Part shown: one piece after another, positions 1 through 7,567 of the stretch
How the letters are laid out: each line of letters begins with the position of its first letter
Position numbering within the stretch: the stretch's first letter is position 1
NCBI GenBank assembly: GCA_025455345.1
Contig: JALOMS010000180.1
Span: 1 to 8,236, forward strand
Origin: Thermoflexibacter sp.
GTDB lineage: Bacteria; Bacteroidota; Bacteroidia; Cytophagales; Thermoflexibacteraceae
Length of the DNA stretch: 8,236 nt
Reading direction: 5' to 3'
Translations under genes and position numbers: made by a program
The notes under the pieces: model-generated
Told to the model about the DNA's origin: nothing
Seen by the model: the letters and a program-made list of their open reading frames with translations, nothing else
The model's database searches: none

Positions 1-28
1 ATATTTTAATCGATAAACAATTACAAAA

Positions 29-1171
29 ATGACCTTTCAATTAACTGAAGAACAATTGGCTGTCCAACAAGCCGCAAGAGAATTTGCTCGTACAGAACTA
101 TTACCTGGTGTCATAGAAAGAGATACTAATCAGACATTCCCCTCCGAACAAGTCAGAAAAATGGGAGAGCTTGGATTGATGGGAATGATGGTTTCCCCGG
201 AGTATGGCGGTGGTGGCATGGACACTGTGAGCTATGTATTGGCAATGGAAGAAATCTCCAAAATAGATGCTTCTGCGTCTGTTTGTATGTCTGTAAATAA
301 TTCCTTAGTATGCTGGGGATTAGAAAACTATGGCACAGAGGAACAAAAGCAGAAATATCTCACTCGCTTGGCTAAAGGAGAAGTAATAGGTGCATTTTGT
401 TTGTCAGAACCAGAAGCGGGCAGTGATGCTACTTCCCAACGCACGACTGCGGTGGATATGGGTGATTATTACCTACTTAATGGCACTAAAAATTGGATTA
501 CGAATGGAAAGTCTGCTTCTGTTTATCTGGTCATGGCGCAGACTCACCCTGAAAAAAAGCATAAAGGAATTAATTGTTTGATAGTAGAAAGAGACATGGA
601 AGGCTTTGTGGTAGGCAAAAAAGAAGACAAATTAGGAATTAGAGGGTCTGATACTCATTCTTTGATGTTTACAGATGTCAAAGTCCCCAAAGCAAATCGC
701 ATAGGAGATGACGGATTTGGTTTTACTTTTGCGATGAGTACACTTAATGGCGGTAGAATAGGCATAGCCGCACAAGCATTAGGCATAGCGGCTGGTGCTT
801 ACGAACTTGCACTCAAATATTCTAAAGAACGCAAGGCTTTTGGGCAAGAAATATACAAGCATCAAGGCATAGCTTTTAAATTGGCTGAAATGGCAACCAA
901 AATAGAGGCGGCAAGACTGATGTGCCTCAAAGCGGCTTACCTCAAAGACCAACATGAGGATTTTGCTTTACAAGCCGCTATGGCAAAACTATTTGCTTCT
1001 GAAGTGGCTATGGCTGTTACTATCGAGGCAGTACAAATACATGGAGGCTATGGATATGTCAAAGAGTTTCATGTAGAAAGACTCATGCGCGATGCCAAAA
1101 TTACGCAAATCTATGAGGGAACTTCTGAAATTCAAAAAATGGTCATTTCCAGAACAATAACCAAAGATTAA
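29..1171 (+). CDS. Acyl-CoA dehydrogenase, short/branched-chain type
   Basis: Cytoplasmic FAD enzyme that oxidises an acyl-CoA to the trans-2-enoyl-CoA and passes electrons to electron-transfer flavoprotein, in fatty-acid beta-oxidation or branched-chain amino acid breakdown. The 380 residues match the usual length and contain the full fold: helical N-terminal domain, middle beta domain with the family signature LSEPEAGSDA (125-134) and NGTKNWITNG (about 151-160), and C-terminal helical domain with ERKAFGQ and the second signature near RLMRDAKITQIYEGTSE. E363 in YEGTSE sits where the catalytic base of butyryl/short-chain acyl-CoA dehydrogenases lies; isovaleryl-type enzymes carry it elsewhere, so a short-chain substrate is favoured. 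The exact chain length cannot be read from sequence. The ATG at 29 is preceded by an A-rich stretch and no clear Shine-Dalgarno, as usual in Bacteroidota; only 28 nt upstream are visible, so its promoter and any operon partner lie outside. It ends facing ribD. Confidence 0.95.
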   Translation: MTFQLTEEQLAVQQAAREFARTELLPGVIERDTNQTFPSEQVRKMGELGLMGMMVSPEYGGGGMDTVSYVLAMEEISKIDASASVCMSVNNSLVCWGLENYGTEEQKQKYLTRLAKGEVIGAFCLSEPEAGSDATSQRTTAVDMGDYYLLNGTKNWITNGKSASVYLVMAQTHPEKKHKGINCLIVERDMEGFVVGKKEDKLGIRGSDTHSLMFTDVKVPKANRIGDDGFGFTFAMSTLNGGRIGIAAQALGIAAGAYELALKYSKERKAFGQEIYKHQGIAFKLAEMATKIEAARLMCLKAAYLKDQHEDFALQAAMAKLFASEVAMAVTIEAVQIHGGYGYVKEFHVERLMRDAKITQIYEGTSEIQKMVISRTITKD

Positions 1172-1220
1172 GAAAGAAAAACTCCAAAAAAGTCATTGCA
1201 AATAAGTAACAAAGTACCTC

Positions 1221-1263
1221 AATGTAGTATAGGGGATATTCTGTGAATTACCTATCCTACATT
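1221..1263. terminator. Stem-loop between convergent genes, probable bidirectional terminator
   Basis: The arms 1221-1233 (AATGTAGTATAGG) and 1251-1263 (CCTATCCTACATT) pair over 13 bp with one mismatch around a 17-nt loop. The element lies midway between the 3' ends of the acyl-CoA dehydrogenase gene and ribD. A short T-run follows on the plus side (1273-1277) and an A-run lies before it (about 1185-1190), which reads as a T-run for minus-strand transcription. Neither T-run is immediately next to the stem, so this is not a textbook intrinsic terminator, but position and symmetry suit a shared transcription stop. Confidence 0.5.
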
Positions 1264-1278
1264 GTTTGGCGTGGGTTT

Positions 1279-2322
1279 TTATAAGCTGTCTTCCCTGCGA
1301 TAGATAAATAGGTCATTGTCTTGTATCACTTCCTTGTCAAATAGGATGCCCTTGACTTGAGGAGCTTTAATACCCTTGCCAAAGCACTGATAAGAGCGAA
1401 ATTGGCGAATCTCGTCCCAACAATCATTCTCTAACAAAGAGTTTATCAATGTGCTTCCGCCCTCGACCAATACCGATTGGATACGATTAGCATACAGATT
1501 CTCTAATACCTGAGCAATAAAGTTACCCTCTTTGATTTTGATATATTCCAAATTTGGGCTAATGTCATCTTTGATAAGATTATAACAAATAGTAGGTTGT
1601 TGTCTATCAAAAAGAGCCAAATTAGGTGGTAGGCGTAAGTTTTTGTCTATGATGATACGCACAGGATTTCTTCCTGTCCAATCTCTGACATTGAGTTGGG
1701 GATTGTCGTATAGTCCCGTATTTGTTCCTACCATGACCGCATCTTCCTCGCTTCTCCACTTATGTACAAGCCTCCTCGCCAGACTATTGCTAATCCATTT
1801 CGAGTCGTGATTTTCCTTAGCGATGTAGCTATCAGCAGTCTCTGCCCACTTCAAAATCATATAAGGACGCATGCGATTCATAAAAGTAAAAAATCGCTTA
1901 TTTAAGTTTTTTCCTTCCTTTTCCATTACTCCGACCCTTACCTCTATTCCTGCGTTTTTCAGTTTCTGAATACCTTTCCCCGCTACTAAGGGATTATTAT
2001 CCAAATTGGCAACTACTACTCTTTTGATTTGGTGTCTGATAATAAAATCCGCACAAGGAGGCGTTTTGCCAAAATGCGAACAAGGCTCTAAGTTTACATA
2101 AAGTGTGGATTCTGGAAGCAAATCTTTATTTTTTACAGCATTGATAGCGTTTACTTCTGCATGAGCCTCTCCATAGCGTTCGTGATAACCTTCGCCAATG
2201 ATTTGGTCTTTATGAATAATTACACACCCTACCATAGGATTAGGACTCACTTTCCCTCTACCATTTAAAGCAAGTTCCATGGCTCGGTTCATGTAAAAAA
2301 TATCTCTATCTTCTGTCATCAT
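1279..2322 (-). CDS. ribD: Bifunctional riboflavin biosynthesis protein RibD (deaminase/reductase)
   Basis: Carries out two successive cytoplasmic steps of riboflavin synthesis: deamination of the pyrimidine product of GTP cyclohydrolase II, then NADPH-dependent reduction of the ribose side chain. The N-terminal deaminase domain (about 1-145) has SPNPMVG (26-32), the zinc/proton-shuttle motif HAE (54-56) and the zinc cysteines in PCSHFGKTPPC (C81 and C90). The C-terminal reductase domain (about 150-347) opens with RPYMILKWA (152-160) and contains VMVGTNT (196-202), NPQLNVR (207-213) and EGGSTL (287-292). At 347 residues it is complete and slightly short for the family. Two ATG codons stand in tandem; the first shares its A with the lysA stop (TAATG), so translation is probably coupled to lysA. 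No other riboflavin gene and no FMN riboswitch is visible in the window, so expression probably depends on the lysA promoter. Confidence 0.95.
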   Translation of the reverse strand: MMTEDRDIFYMNRAMELALNGRGKVSPNPMVGCVIIHKDQIIGEGYHERYGEAHAEVNAINAVKNKDLLPESTLYVNLEPCSHFGKTPPCADFIIRHQIKRVVVANLDNNPLVAGKGIQKLKNAGIEVRVGVMEKEGKNLNKRFFTFMNRMRPYMILKWAETADSYIAKENHDSKWISNSLARRLVHKWRSEEDAVMVGTNTGLYDNPQLNVRDWTGRNPVRIIIDKNLRLPPNLALFDRQQPTICYNLIKDDISPNLEYIKIKEGNFIAQVLENLYANRIQSVLVEGGSTLINSLLENDCWDEIRQFRSYQCFGKGIKAPQVKGILFDKEVIQDNDLFIYRREDSL

Positions 2323-3470
2323 TATTCAAATACACTTTGAGCTTGTTCTTTCAAATTATACAAAGACATCATTACCTCGCCATACGCACCTGCCGAGCGC
2401 ACAGCAATCAAATCTCCCCTTTGAGTTATTGGCAGACTTACCTCTTTACCAAAAAAATCAGCAGATTCGCATATCGGTCCTACTACATCATAAATAGCTG
2501 TTTCAGAAGAAGTTGCCGTAATATTTTCAATCTTATGGTACGCTTGATAGAGCGCGGGACGAATCAAAACATTCATGCCCGCATCAAGAATAGCAAATTG
2601 TTTATTACTACCTTTTTTAACATACAAAACCTTACTAATCAAAGAACCACACTGGGCGACAATAGAACGACCCAACTCAAAATGTACTCTTTGCGAAGGT
2701 TTGACTTTCAGGTATTGATTAAAAATACTAAAATAATTATCAAAATCTGGAATAGCTTCTCTATCAGGCTCTTGGTAGTTTATGCCTAAGCCACCGCCCA
2801 CATTGATTTCTGTTAGGCGAATATTTTGGGCAGTAAACCATTCTTGGATTTCATTTACCCTGAAGCATAAATTCTTAAAATTGTCCAAATCTCTGATTTG
2901 CGAACCAATATGAAAATGAATCCCAATCAGTTTGATGTATCCACAGTGTTTGATAATCTCTAATATCTCATTGAGTTCTGCCATATTAATCCCAAACTTA
3001 TTCTCTTCTTTGCCCGTAGCAATATATTTGTGCGTATTTGCTTCTACATTGGGGTTGATACGAATGGCAATAGAAGCAATTTTATTCATTTTACTCGCTA
3101 ACTCATTGATGACCTGTATCTCTTGTATAGATTCACAATTGAAACAAAAAATATCTTTTTCCAAAGCATTTATTATCTCTTTATCAGATTTTCCTACCCC
3201 CGCAAATACGACATGACTTGCATCAAATCCTGTGGATAGAGCCTTTAAAACCTCATTCCCACTCACACAGTCCGCACCCAAGCCATAGCCACTGATGATT
3301 TTTAGGATTTGGTCATTGCTATTGGCTTTGAGGGCATAATGCACATGAAATCTATATTTGTCTGCCAATTCTTTTACCTTACTCAAGGTACGGTGAAGCA
3401 AGTCTGTATGATAGTAATAAAAAGGAGTTTCTATGCTTTTAAGTTTTTCAATGATTTGATTGTCAAACAT
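2322..3470 (-). CDS. lysA: Diaminopimelate decarboxylase (LysA)
   Basis: PLP enzyme that decarboxylates meso-diaminopimelate to L-lysine, the last step of lysine synthesis, drawing on the pool also used for peptidoglycan. Fold-type III motifs are present in order: YALKAN with the PLP-binding K48, HFHIGS (185-190), GGGLG (225-229) and ELGR (265-268) for phosphate binding, R304 and Y308 in the substrate region, and CES (334-336) with the cysteine that acts across the dimer interface. The C-terminal AGAYG motif follows. The 382 residues are at the short end for the family but show no missing part. Related ornithine/arginine or carboxynorspermidine decarboxylases share the fold; GPICESADFF and the AGAYG end favour LysA. 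It is the first gene of a two-gene unit with ribD, overlapping it by one nucleotide, and has its own candidate promoter in the divergent spacer upstream. Confidence 0.92.
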   Translation of the reverse strand: MFDNQIIEKLKSIETPFYYYHTDLLHRTLSKVKELADKYRFHVHYALKANSNDQILKIISGYGLGADCVSGNEVLKALSTGFDASHVVFAGVGKSDKEIINALEKDIFCFNCESIQEIQVINELASKMNKIASIAIRINPNVEANTHKYIATGKEENKFGINMAELNEILEIIKHCGYIKLIGIHFHIGSQIRDLDNFKNLCFRVNEIQEWFTAQNIRLTEINVGGGLGINYQEPDREAIPDFDNYFSIFNQYLKVKPSQRVHFELGRSIVAQCGSLISKVLYVKKGSNKQFAILDAGMNVLIRPALYQAYHKIENITATSSETAIYDVVGPICESADFFGKEVSLPITQRGDLIAVRSAGAYGEVMMSLYNLKEQAQSVFE

Positions 3471-3519
3471 ATATGAGTATTTTGATTTACGATATTAAAA
3501 ATGTTTCGATATTTTTATA

Positions 3520-3551
3520 CAAATATGACTTTTTTAAAAGTATTTATCAAA
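3520..3551 (-). promoter_or_regulatory. Candidate Bacteroidota-type promoter for lysA-ribD
   Basis: Read on the minus strand, TTTG (3551-3548) is followed after exactly 20 nt by CATATTTG (3527-3520). This matches the Bacteroidota primary-sigma pattern TTTG / TAnnTTTG in all but the first base of the -7 box, and the spacing is right. It predicts a transcript starting near 3514 and a leader of about 43 nt before the lysA ATG. Such motifs turn up by chance in AT-rich DNA; position and spacing are what support it. Confidence 0.5.
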
Positions 3552-3589
3552 ATAAAGCCTTTCCTTTAAGCATTTTTTAAAAAAATGAC

Positions 3590-3597
3590 AATATTTG
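3590..3597 (+). promoter_or_regulatory. Weak candidate -7 element for the Gfo/Idh gene
   Basis: AATATTTG at 3590-3597 matches the Bacteroidota -7 pattern TAnnTTTG in all but its first base and lies 70 nt before the oxidoreductase ATG. No clear TTTG is found 17-23 nt upstream; the nearest is TTTA at about 3565. It mirrors the lysA -7 box (CAAATAT at 3520-3526 against ATATTTG at 3591-3597), so the spacer has an approximately symmetrical divergent arrangement. Confidence 0.3.
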
Positions 3598-3667
3598 TAA
3601 TGAAATATAAATACTATTCTTTAACTCGTATTTCTAAACTATTCACTAACCACAAAGTAAATTTGAA

Positions 3668-4813
3668 ATGAAAAAATTTAAGGTTGCCGTAGCGGGAACG
3701 GGGTTTATCGGTCCTGCACATATTGAGGCTTTGCGAAGACTCCCTGATGTAGATGTAATAGGATTGACAGATGTAACACCTGAAATCGCCAAGCAAAAAG
3801 CAGAACAGCTTGGGGTAGAAAAAGCATACGCCAATTATGATGAATTACTCAAAGACGATATAGATTGTGTGCATATCTGTACGCCTAATTTCCTTCATTA
3901 TGAAATGGCAAAAAAAGCATTGGAAGCGGGTAGAAATGTAGTTTGTGAAAAGCCACTTTCCATGACTATCAAAGAAGCAGAAGACTTAGTCGCTATTGCA
4001 GAGAAAACAGGACTTGTCAATGCTATTCACTTTAATCTGCGCTATTATCCCCTTATCCGTCAGATGAGAACGATGAGAGAAAAAGGCGATTTGGGAGATG
4101 TATATTCTGTAATGGGTTCTTACTTACAAGATTGGCTGTATTATGACACAGATTACAATTGGCGATTAGAACCAGATAAGTCAGGAGACTCAAGAGCAAT
4201 CGCAGATATAGGCTCGCACTTGATTGATTTGGTGGAGTACATTACAGGGCTGGAGATTGTAGAAGTATTGGCAGATTTCAATACGATTCATAAAACCCGC
4301 AAAAAACCACTTAAGCCCATAGAAACATATTCGGGCAAAATGCTCCAAGCAGAAGATTATGCGAGCGTGCCTATCAATACTGAAGATTACGCAACTGTTC
4401 TTTTGAGATTTAGCAACGGAAACAAAGGGGTAGTAACTGTAAGCCAAGTAGCGGCTGGTCGCAAAAATAGGGCAAATTTGGAGATTGCAGGGAGTAAACA
4501 AACCTTTGCATGGTGTTCTGAAATGCCGAATGAGATGTGGATAGGCAAGAGAGAAACTTACAATGGGGTACTGATGCGCGACCCTTCGCTACTATACCAA
4601 GAAAGTAGGGAATTGATTTCTTTCCCTGGCGGACATAATGAGGGCTTTCCTGATACTTCCAAACAACTGTTTAAAGAAGTATATAAAGCTATCAAAGAAG
4701 GCAAACAGCCTGCCCAACCTCTTTTCCCAACTTTCAAAGATGGACTTAGAGAAATGGTACTTTGCGAAAGAATAGTAGAAAGCAATAAAAAACAGGCTTG
4801 GGTCAAGGTCTAA
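3668..4813 (+). CDS. Gfo/Idh/MocA family oxidoreductase, substrate unknown
   Basis: Predicted cytoplasmic NAD(P)-dependent dehydrogenase acting on a sugar, inositol or related polyol. The N-terminal Rossmann fold (about 1-120) has the dinucleotide-binding loop GTGFIG (10-15), ICTPNFLH (70-77) and the family's EKP motif (94-96), whose lysine K95 is usually catalytic. The C-terminal alpha/beta domain carries NLRYYP (123-128) and ADIGSHLIDL (179-188), with D180 and H184 where the family keeps its active-site Asp and His. At 381 residues it is full length and lacks a signal peptide, unlike the exported Bacteroidota members. The start is fixed by the Rossmann strand beginning at residue 4. It is read divergently from lysA and stands alone: no sugar transporter, kinase, isomerase or glycosidase is visible nearby to suggest a substrate, so a more specific name would be a guess. 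Confidence 0.9.
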   Translation: MKKFKVAVAGTGFIGPAHIEALRRLPDVDVIGLTDVTPEIAKQKAEQLGVEKAYANYDELLKDDIDCVHICTPNFLHYEMAKKALEAGRNVVCEKPLSMTIKEAEDLVAIAEKTGLVNAIHFNLRYYPLIRQMRTMREKGDLGDVYSVMGSYLQDWLYYDTDYNWRLEPDKSGDSRAIADIGSHLIDLVEYITGLEIVEVLADFNTIHKTRKKPLKPIETYSGKMLQAEDYASVPINTEDYATVLLRFSNGNKGVVTVSQVAAGRKNRANLEIAGSKQTFAWCSEMPNEMWIGKRETYNGVLMRDPSLLYQESRELISFPGGHNEGFPDTSKQLFKEVYKAIKEGKQPAQPLFPTFKDGLREMVLCERIVESNKKQAWVKV

Positions 4814-4913
4814 GCAAAAAACAAGGAAATATTACTTTGAGAAATACAAATGCCAAGGCGTGTCTATCAAAATGACATAAGTCTTGGCATAAGTGTTTAT
4901 TCATTAGGCAGTT

Positions 4914-4957
4914 AATAAAATAAAAAAACATGATACTTTCAAGAAAAGTACCATGTT
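4914..4957 (-). terminator. Minus-strand rho-independent terminator, or 3' end of a small RNA
   Basis: The arms 4927-4939 (AACATGATACTTT) and 4945-4957 (AAAGTACCATGTT) pair over 13 bp with one mismatch around the 5-nt loop CAAGA. The A-rich run at 4914-4928 becomes a near-continuous T-tract directly after the stem on the minus strand, the form of an intrinsic terminator in that direction. There is no T-run on the plus side. No minus-strand protein gene lies upstream, so it either blocks antisense transcription coming from tamL or ends a short non-coding RNA. Confidence 0.55.
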
Positions 4958-5014
4958 CCAAATCAACAAATTAAACAAAAATCAAAATTTCAAAACTTTA
5001 TGATAGCAAAGGTA
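4915..5014 (-). ncRNA. Speculative small RNA on the minus strand
   Basis: On the minus strand a full match to the -7 pattern, TACCTTTG (5014-5007), is followed about 50 nt later by the strong hairpin and T-tract at 4957-4914. A transcript starting near 5000 would be roughly 80-85 nt. Against it, no TTTG is found at the expected -33 distance (the nearest has a 12-nt spacer), and the -7 motif overlaps a plus-strand terminator stem. No known RNA family was recognised. Confidence 0.2.
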
Positions 5015-5045
5015 AACAATTCTTTACAAATTGTTTAATTTTTTG
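5013..5045 (+). terminator. Rho-independent terminator after the Gfo/Idh gene
   Basis: A perfect 9-bp inverted repeat, TAAACAATT (5013-5021) with AATTGTTTA (5029-5037), encloses a 7-nt loop and is followed by a T-run at 5039-5044. The stem is AT-rich and so weak, but hairpin plus T-tract is the classical form. It lies about 200 nt after the oxidoreductase stop and 50 nt before the tamL promoter, which suits insulation of the two units. Confidence 0.5.
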
Positions 5046-5094
5046 TTACAAAAAAATTTTCAATTTTCAGCATGACTATACTTTACTTTCTATT

Positions 5095-5123
5095 TTTGAC
5101 TTTCAAAGAAAAAATTATCTTTG
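5095..5123 (+). promoter_or_regulatory. Bacteroidota-type promoter for tamL
   Basis: TTTG (5095-5098), a 17-nt spacer and TATCTTTG (5116-5123) fully match the TTTG / TAnnTTTG pattern. It predicts a transcript start near 5130, only about 14 nt before the TTG at 5144. The promoter lies inside the longer open frame from the ATG at 5072, which is the main reason for placing the start of tamL downstream. Confidence 0.55.
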
Positions 5124-5143
5124 TAGCAGAAATATTAAAAATT

Positions 5144-7567
5144 TTGAAAAATACCACTTATATACTCATTTTTTTGCTTTTACTTTCTGCCTGTTCAGGG
5201 ACTAAATACTTGACAGACAATCAGTATTTTTTAGAAGCCCAAGCCATTAAAGGCAATAAGGTCATCGCTATTGAGGAGTTAGAACCTTTCTTTAGGCAAA
5301 AACCTAATCGCAAGATACCTTTGCTTGGAGAGCCGTATGTGGTTGCTTATTATTGGGGAAAAAAAAGTTATGACAAAAAAATAAATATTTGGCAAAAAGA
5401 ATTGGACTCATTGCAATCGGAGTATTCTCAAATGATTGCCCGTAGAGATTCTATGGAATTAGAAACAAGTGAGGTAGATGATAATAAGCAATATGAAAAA
5501 TTAAGGGCAAAAAAGGAAAAGAAACTTAACAATTGGAAGGAAAAAGTAGAAAAAGGCAATTGGCTGATGAGTTCTGTGGGCGATGCGCCTACTTTTTTTG
5601 ATAGTGCAGTTATGGTCAAAACAGCTTCTCAAATGCAACTTTTCTTGAAACAAAAAGGTTTTTTCAACTCCAAAGTAAAGCCTTCTTATGTGATAAAAAA
5701 TCAAAGAGCAACGATTACCTACCTCATCGAGGAGAATAAACCAAGAATTATTGGGCGTTTTGTCTTGGCTTCAGAAGATTCTACCCTGTTACTATTGGTC
5801 AAAAAAGATTCTGCGAATATTTTGGTAAGACAAGGAGAAAGGTTTGATGAAGGGAAACTTAGCCAAGAAAGAGACCGCCTCAGTAAAATACTTCAAAATC
5901 AAGGTTATATGTCCTTTAGCAAACAGTTTATCTATTTTGATGTAGATACAGTCAATGTGGGAAAGGATACTTTGGATATTCGTATGGTGGTTTTATCAGA
6001 TGAAAACAAAAAGCCTCATACCCAATTCAAAATCGGTAAAGTCGATATGATTACAGATATAGGTACAGAGGTAGAGGAAATTGGTAATAGTGAAAGACAA
6101 AGAGAGGAATATCAGGGAATCAACTACTTAGCCTATAAACAAAAATATTCTAAAAAATTATTGAACTCTCGTATTCGAATCAGACCTAACGAACTTTATA
6201 GCCGTACTGATATAGAAGATACCCAAAGAGCCTTAGCAAGTTTAGATGTATTCAAATTTGTAAACGTAAAACCTGATACGGTTAATCATCAAGTTTTGAC
6301 TACGATTTTTGCCAGCCCAGCACCTATCAATGATGTCAGTATGGAAACAGGACTGAATATGGTGCAAACCTTTCCTGGTCCCTTTGTTGGTGTTACGCTA
6401 AAAAATCGCAATACTTTTGGTGCGTGCGAAACTTTGGAATTAAGAGGACGATTTTCTTTAGAAGCCCAAGCAGGGGTAATAGGCACAGGTACAGGCTATG
6501 TAGGACAGGAAGCAAGTATCAATGCAACCATTAATTTTCCAAAACTACTATTCTTTGGTGAAAAATTTAATAATAGGGTAGGGGCTTACCTCCCAAGAAC
6601 TAAACTATCCGCAGGTTATACGGATATAGACCGTCCAGAGTATAGCCGTACCAATTTCAGAACTACGCTCACCTATGATTGGACGAATAAGAAGAACTCA
6701 ACCTTTTCTTTTAACCTGTTTGACGTTACGGTAGTAAACACAGAAAGAGTAACGGATGCCTTTGTCAAATATATGCTCAATATCGCTTCAGGGGGCAATA
6801 CTTTGCTAAGAAGTTTTGACCGCTTATTTATTTCAAGTATTTCTTTTAATTATACTTTCTTTAAAAATAATAATTTCTATATCAGAGGCTTAGGCGAATT
6901 AGGTGGTACGACCCTAAACCTCCTCAACAGGCAGTTTTTCAAAGAAGGAGAGGTATTTGGACTGACGGCGTTTCGCTATATCAAAGCCAATGTAGAACTA
7001 AGACGCTATATTCCTTTACAAAAGAACAATGAAACCAATTTGGTGCTTAGGGCTAACTTCGGAGTGATTACTCCTTATGGAAAAATCGGTGGCAAGCCCA
7101 ATACAATCCTTCCGTATGAAAAATATTTTTTCACGGGAGGGACTAATAGCATTCGCGCATGGCGACCAAGGCGACTGGGACCAGGAAGTTTTGCTCAAAT
7201 AGATGAAAAGGGGAATCTATCAGACCTCATAGAACAGCCCGGGGAGCTTTTGTTAGAGATGAATATGGAACTGCGTAAAAAGCTTTTTGGCTTTGTGCAT
7301 GGGGCATTTTTCATAGATGCGGGCAATACATGGATGCTCACCCAAAACTCTCGTCAAGGCTCACAGTTTTTGTTCAAAAGCTTTTGGAATGAAATAGCCG
7401 TAGGCACAGGTTTAGGATTGCGTTTTGATTTTTCTTTGGTCATTATGCGCTTTGATTTTGGGATTAAAGTATGGAATCCTGCTTTACCTCTGAGCCAGCG
7501 ATTCGTACTCCCAAGATGGACACTTGACCAAACCACTTTTAATTTAGGCATTGGCTATCCTTTTTGA
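5144..7567 (+). CDS. tamL: TamL: lipoprotein-type BamA/TamA (Omp85) outer-membrane protein
   Basis: Outer-membrane Omp85 protein of the lipid-anchored Bacteroidota form called TamL, thought to work with TamB in envelope biogenesis. The frame is open from an ATG at 5072, but a promoter sits between it and the TTG at 5144; starting at TTG gives 807 residues with a compact lipoprotein signal: KNTTYILIF, then lipobox LLSAC with C17 to be lipidated, followed by SGTKYL as is usual in this group. Residues about 75-140 are charged and probably coiled-coil, longer than I expect between the first repeats. POTRA-like repeats follow (QKGFFNSKV near 170; NELYSRTDIEDTQRALASLD near 349), then a beta-barrel from about 395 to the end, with IRAWRPRRLGPGS (670-682) matching the Omp85 loop-6 motif and a terminal phenylalanine. 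Complete. No tamB follows in the window. Lipoprotein export and an outer-membrane location are inferred. Confidence 0.9.
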   Translation: MKNTTYILIFLLLLSACSGTKYLTDNQYFLEAQAIKGNKVIAIEELEPFFRQKPNRKIPLLGEPYVVAYYWGKKSYDKKINIWQKELDSLQSEYSQMIARRDSMELETSEVDDNKQYEKLRAKKEKKLNNWKEKVEKGNWLMSSVGDAPTFFDSAVMVKTASQMQLFLKQKGFFNSKVKPSYVIKNQRATITYLIEENKPRIIGRFVLASEDSTLLLLVKKDSANILVRQGERFDEGKLSQERDRLSKILQNQGYMSFSKQFIYFDVDTVNVGKDTLDIRMVVLSDENKKPHTQFKIGKVDMITDIGTEVEEIGNSERQREEYQGINYLAYKQKYSKKLLNSRIRIRPNELYSRTDIEDTQRALASLDVFKFVNVKPDTVNHQVLTTIFASPAPINDVSMETGLNMVQTFPGPFVGVTLKNRNTFGACETLELRGRFSLEAQAGVIGTGTGYVGQEASINATINFPKLLFFGEKFNNRVGAYLPRTKLSAGYTDIDRPEYSRTNFRTTLTYDWTNKKNSTFSFNLFDVTVVNTERVTDAFVKYMLNIASGGNTLLRSFDRLFISSISFNYTFFKNNNFYIRGLGELGGTTLNLLNRQFFKEGEVFGLTAFRYIKANVELRRYIPLQKNNETNLVLRANFGVITPYGKIGGKPNTILPYEKYFFTGGTNSIRAWRPRRLGPGSFAQIDEKGNLSDLIEQPGELLLEMNMELRKKLFGFVHGAFFIDAGNTWMLTQNSRQGSQFLFKSFWNEIAVGTGLGLRFDFSLVIMRFDFGIKVWNPALPLSQRFVLPRWTLDQTTFNLGIGYPF

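Larger units (their letters stand above)
4814..5143. other. 330-nt intergenic region with three inverted repeats
   Basis: No convincing protein gene lies in this stretch. It contains an 8-bp perfect inverted repeat (ATGCCAAG at 4850-4857 with CTTGGCAT at 4883-4890, 25-nt loop), a hairpin followed by a T-tract when read on the minus strand (4914-4957), a hairpin followed by a T-tract on the plus strand (5013-5045), and the tamL promoter (5095-5123). The in-frame extension of tamL from the ATG at 5072 is probably not translated. The last three elements are listed separately. Confidence 0.6.

Noticed and set aside
2337..2789. 150-codon plus-strand open frame opposite lysA
   Set aside because: It lies wholly antisense to the well-supported lysA and its translation has no domain pattern; an open frame opposite an AT-rich gene is expected by chance.
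2932..3216. 94-codon plus-strand open frame opposite lysA with hydrophobic stretches
   Set aside because: Antisense to lysA motifs; the apparent membrane-like character comes from reading the complement of charged codons.
3658..3665. Full TAAATTTG -7 promoter match just before the Gfo/Idh ATG
   Set aside because: The predicted transcript start would fall at or just inside the start codon and there is no clear -33 box; the Rossmann fold begins at residue 4, so there is no room for a later start. Probably chance in AT-rich DNA.
3614..3834. Short minus-strand open frames upstream of and overlapping the Gfo/Idh start
   Set aside because: They overlap the conserved Rossmann-fold coding region on the opposite strand and show no independent coding features.
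4190..4501. 103-codon minus-strand open frame within the Gfo/Idh gene
   Set aside because: Antisense to conserved parts of the oxidoreductase, with no promoter or recognisable motif.
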